From positions 1 to 7,069 of the forward strand of contig JAFAAX010000134.1 of assembly GCA_023426345.1 (NCBI GenBank): a stretch of 7,069 nucleotides of DNA, given 5' to 3'. Below are positions 5,137-7,069 of the stretch, in pieces. Under the pieces are notes generated by a model. It ran no database searches. It was not told the origin of the DNA and saw only the letters and a program-made list of their open reading frames with translations. Both the position numbers and the translations under genes were made by a program. The stretch is from Actinomycetes bacterium (GTDB lineage Bacteria; Actinomycetota; Actinomycetes; Actinomycetales; Actinomycetaceae). Numbering within the stretch: position 1 is the first letter of the stretch; every line of letters starts with the position of its first letter.

Positions 5137-6858
5137 TCAGGCGTCGAGGCGGAGGAACTCCTCGCGCCTCCGCTGCTGCTCGACCGGGTCGGGCACCGGC
5201 AGCGAGGCGATGAGCCGCTGCGTGTACGGGTCCTGCGGGTCGGTGAGGACCTGGCGGGTCACCCCGTGCTCGACGATGCGGCCGCGGTAGAGGACGGCCA
5301 CCCGGTGGGCGACCAGGTCGACCACCGCCAGATCGTGTGTGATGAACAGGCACGCGAAGTGCAGGTCGTCCTGGAGCTCGCGGAACAGGCGGAGCACGCG
5401 CGCCTGGACGGACACGTCCAGCGCCGAGGTCGGCTCGTCGGCGATGAGCAGTTTCGGATCCAGGGCGAGCGCGCGGGCCAGAGAGGCGCGTTGGCGCTGA
5501 CCGCCGGAGAGCTCATGGGGATAGCGGTCCCCGAACGCGGCGGGCAGTTGGACGGCCTCGAGCAGCTCGTCCACGCGCGGCCGCGCATCCAGGGAGTCCT
5601 CGGCCGCGCCATGGACGACCAGCGGCTCGGCCAGGCACTGGGCGATGGTGAGCTGCGGGTTGAAGCTGGTACCGGGATCCTGGAAGACGAACCCGATGTC
5701 CTTGCGCGCCGGGCGGAAGCGGCGCTCGGAGAAATCTCGCATCTCGTGGCCCAAGACCGTCAGCGATCCGGAGCGGATCCGCTGGAGCCCCGCGATCGCG
5801 CGCCCGGTCGTCGTCTTGCCCGACCCGGACTCGCCGACCAGCCCCAGCACCTCGCCGGGACGGATCTCGAAGGAGATCGCGTCCACCGCTCGGAAGGCGG
5901 GGCGGCCGAGTCGCCCGGGGAATTCGATCGTCATCTCGCGGGCGGTGACCACGGGCTCGGCGTCCGTCCCCCCACTCGACGAGGGCGCCCCCGTGGACAG
6001 TACCCGGGGCGTCTCCTGCCCGATGCGGGGGACGGCCTCCAGCAGTGTGCGCGTCCAGTCCTGGTGGGGGTGGGCGAACAGTTGACGGACCGGGGCCTGC
6101 TCGATGATGCGGCCGTGGTGCATGACGGCGACCTCGTCGGCCAGGTCGGCGACGACCCCCATGTTGTGGGTGATGAGCAGGATCGTCGCGCCGAACTCGT
6201 CGCGGCAGCGGCGCAGGAGCTCGAGGATCTCCGCCTGAACGGTGACGTCCAGGGCGGTCGTCGGCTCGTCCGCGATGATGAGGCCCGGATTGAGGGCCAG
6301 CGCCATCGCGATGACGATGCGCTGCTTCTGCCCGCCGGAGAACTGATGGGGATAGTAGTCCACGCGCTCGGCCGGATCGGGGATGCCGACCAGGCCGAGG
6401 TACTCGATGGCCCGGGCGCGGGCCGCCTTTTTCGAGTAGCCTCCGTGGGCGCGTAGCCCCTCGGCGATCTGCCAGCCGACCGTGTACACGGGGTTGAGGA
6501 CGCTGGACGGCTCCTGGAACACCATGGCGGCGTCCGCCCCACGGATCTGGCGCAGCTCTCGCGGTCGCAGCGCGACGACGTCGCGGCGCGTCCCGTCGGC
6601 GCGGTGCTCGAGGAGCACGACGCCGTGGGCCGTCGCCGTCTCGGGCAGGAGGCCCAGGATCGACTTCGAGGTGACGGTCTTGCCGGACCCGGACTCCCCG
6701 ACGATCGCCAGGATGGAGCCGCGCCGGATATCGAGGGAGACGTGGGAGACGGCCTCGACGGTGCCGGCGTCGACGGAGAAGTCGACGCCCAGGTCCTGGA
6801 TGGAGACGACCGGCTCCTCCGCGTCCGAGGTCGGGCGGGTCGTGGTCTGCGCGCTCAT
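5137..6858 (-). CDS. Peptide (oligo/dipeptide) ABC transporter, fused dual ATPase subunit (DppD-DppF type)
   Basis: This 573-aa cytoplasmic protein would power uptake of peptides (possibly nickel or similar substrates) through two membrane permeases fed by a lipoprotein binding protein. It contains two complete nucleotide-binding domains in tandem. Domain 1: Walker A GESGSGKT 54-61, Q-loop Q115, signature FSGGQ 173-177, Walker B LIIADEP 193-199, switch H231. Domain 2: Walker A GESGSGKT 342-349, Q-loop Q393, signature LSGGQ 450-454, Walker B LLIADEP 471-477, switch H508. Each domain ends in the oligopeptide-ABC C-terminal extension (HQDWTRTLLEAVPR at 265-278; DPYTQRLIASLP at 543-554), which separates it from other double ATPases such as Uup or sugar importers. 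All ATP-binding residues are intact. The start at 6858 has AGGAGG 4 nt upstream, and the ATG overlaps the stop of the preceding gene as ATGA, so the two are probably translationally coupled. It is apparently the last gene of its operon in this window. The substrate cannot be told from the ATPase. Confidence 0.95.
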   Translation of the reverse strand: MSAQTTTRPTSDAEEPVVSIQDLGVDFSVDAGTVEAVSHVSLDIRRGSILAIVGESGSGKTVTSKSILGLLPETATAHGVVLLEHRADGTRRDVVALRPRELRQIRGADAAMVFQEPSSVLNPVYTVGWQIAEGLRAHGGYSKKAARARAIEYLGLVGIPDPAERVDYYPHQFSGGQKQRIVIAMALALNPGLIIADEPTTALDVTVQAEILELLRRCRDEFGATILLITHNMGVVADLADEVAVMHHGRIIEQAPVRQLFAHPHQDWTRTLLEAVPRIGQETPRVLSTGAPSSSGGTDAEPVVTAREMTIEFPGRLGRPAFRAVDAISFEIRPGEVLGLVGESGSGKTTTGRAIAGLQRIRSGSLTVLGHEMRDFSERRFRPARKDIGFVFQDPGTSFNPQLTIAQCLAEPLVVHGAAEDSLDARPRVDELLEAVQLPAAFGDRYPHELSGGQRQRASLARALALDPKLLIADEPTSALDVSVQARVLRLFRELQDDLHFACLFITHDLAVVDLVAHRVAVLYRGRIVEHGVTRQVLTDPQDPYTQRLIASLPVPDPVEQQRRREEFLRLDA

Positions 6859-7069
6859 CGCGCCTCCTCGTCGTCCGGGCCGCTGTCGGGCCGGCGGATC
6901 TGCGCGGGCCCCGCGGGGTCCGACGATCCGGAAGGGCCGGGTAGCCGCGCCGCGTTGTCGGGATGGGGCGGCTGCGCCGCGCCGGAGGGCCCGGCGGTCT
7001 GCGCCGCGCCGCCCTCGTCGCCCTCCCCGGGCTGGGGGACCCAGTCCTCCGCGATGGGCACGCCGGGCG
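6855..7069 (-). CDS. C-terminal tail of the preceding operon gene, probably a DppC-type ABC permease; partial at right edge
   Basis: About 70 codons are visible on the minus strand before the stop at 6855-6857; the rest lies beyond the right edge. The visible part reads PGVPIAEDW and then becomes a Gly/Pro/Ala-rich, acidic-ended, probably disordered tail finishing GPDDEEAR. No membrane segment or permease motif is visible in it. The permease guess rests only on position: peptide ABC operons commonly run binding protein, permease, permease, ATPase, and this gene overlaps the ATPase by 4 bp. A GTG at 7059-7061 is in frame, but I see no reason to treat it as the true start. Confidence 0.6.
   Translation of the reverse strand, partial: PGVPIAEDWVPQPGEGDEGGAAQTAGPSGAAQPPHPDNAARLPGPSGSSDPAGPAQIRRPDSGPDDEEAR
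6863..6868 (-). promoter_or_regulatory. Shine-Dalgarno site of the ABC ATPase
   Basis: On the minus strand AGGAGG is followed by CGCG and then the ATG at 6858. It lies inside the 3' end of the preceding gene. It fixes the start, and it contrasts with the three other starts in this window, which lack such a site. Confidence 0.75.

Noticed and set aside
5266..6456. Plus-strand open frame of 396 codons
   Set aside because: Antisense to the ABC ATPase, whose two sets of Walker and signature motifs settle which strand codes.

Overview
The window is GC-rich throughout, with strong third-position G/C bias. Its gene set is a DEAH-box HrpB-type helicase, a DUF222/HNH endonuclease protein, and a fused two-domain peptide ABC ATPase. 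Together with leaderless-looking promoters, this points to an actinobacterium. A member of the Actinomycetales is my best guess, but this is inferred from composition and gene families rather than from a marker gene.

Layout from left to right. (1) 1-1440, minus strand: N-terminal two thirds of an HrpB-like ATP-dependent helicase, cut by the left edge. (2) 1441-1531: a 91-bp divergent promoter region. (3) 1532-2719, plus strand: a tryptophan-rich protein of about 395 aa that I do not recognise. (4) 2720-2987: a 268-bp intergenic region holding a promoter, a 12-bp palindrome and four helically phased GTGAC motifs. (5) 2988-5075, plus strand: a 695-aa DUF222 + HNH nuclease protein of the 13E12-repeat type, with an unusual repeat-built C-terminal tail. 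(6) 5076-5136: a short convergent spacer. (7) 5137-6858, minus strand: a 573-aa ABC ATPase with two nucleotide-binding domains (DppD-DppF fusion type). (8) 6855-7069, minus strand: the C-terminal end of the upstream gene of that operon, overlapping the ATPase by 4 bp and cut by the right edge.

The genes do not form one system. The ATPase and the partial gene before it belong to a peptide (oligo/dipeptide) import operon entering from the right. The helicase is a stand-alone housekeeping-type gene. The Trp-rich gene and the DUF222/HNH gene are accessory-looking single genes. One feature links three of them: hrpB, the Trp-rich gene and the HNH gene each have a -10-like hexamer followed by exactly 6 nt and then a start codon, with no usable Shine-Dalgarno site. 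This is what leaderless mRNAs look like in Actinobacteria. The operon-internal ABC ATPase instead has a clear AGGAGG.

The points most worth a second look are the phased GTGAC array and palindrome upstream of the HNH gene, and the 39-bp in-frame repeats (with a possible old frameshift) at that gene's 3' end. The Trp-rich unknown protein, with 22 Trp in 395 residues, also deserves attention. I found no convincing defence system, CRISPR array, RNA gene, insertion sequence or integrase.
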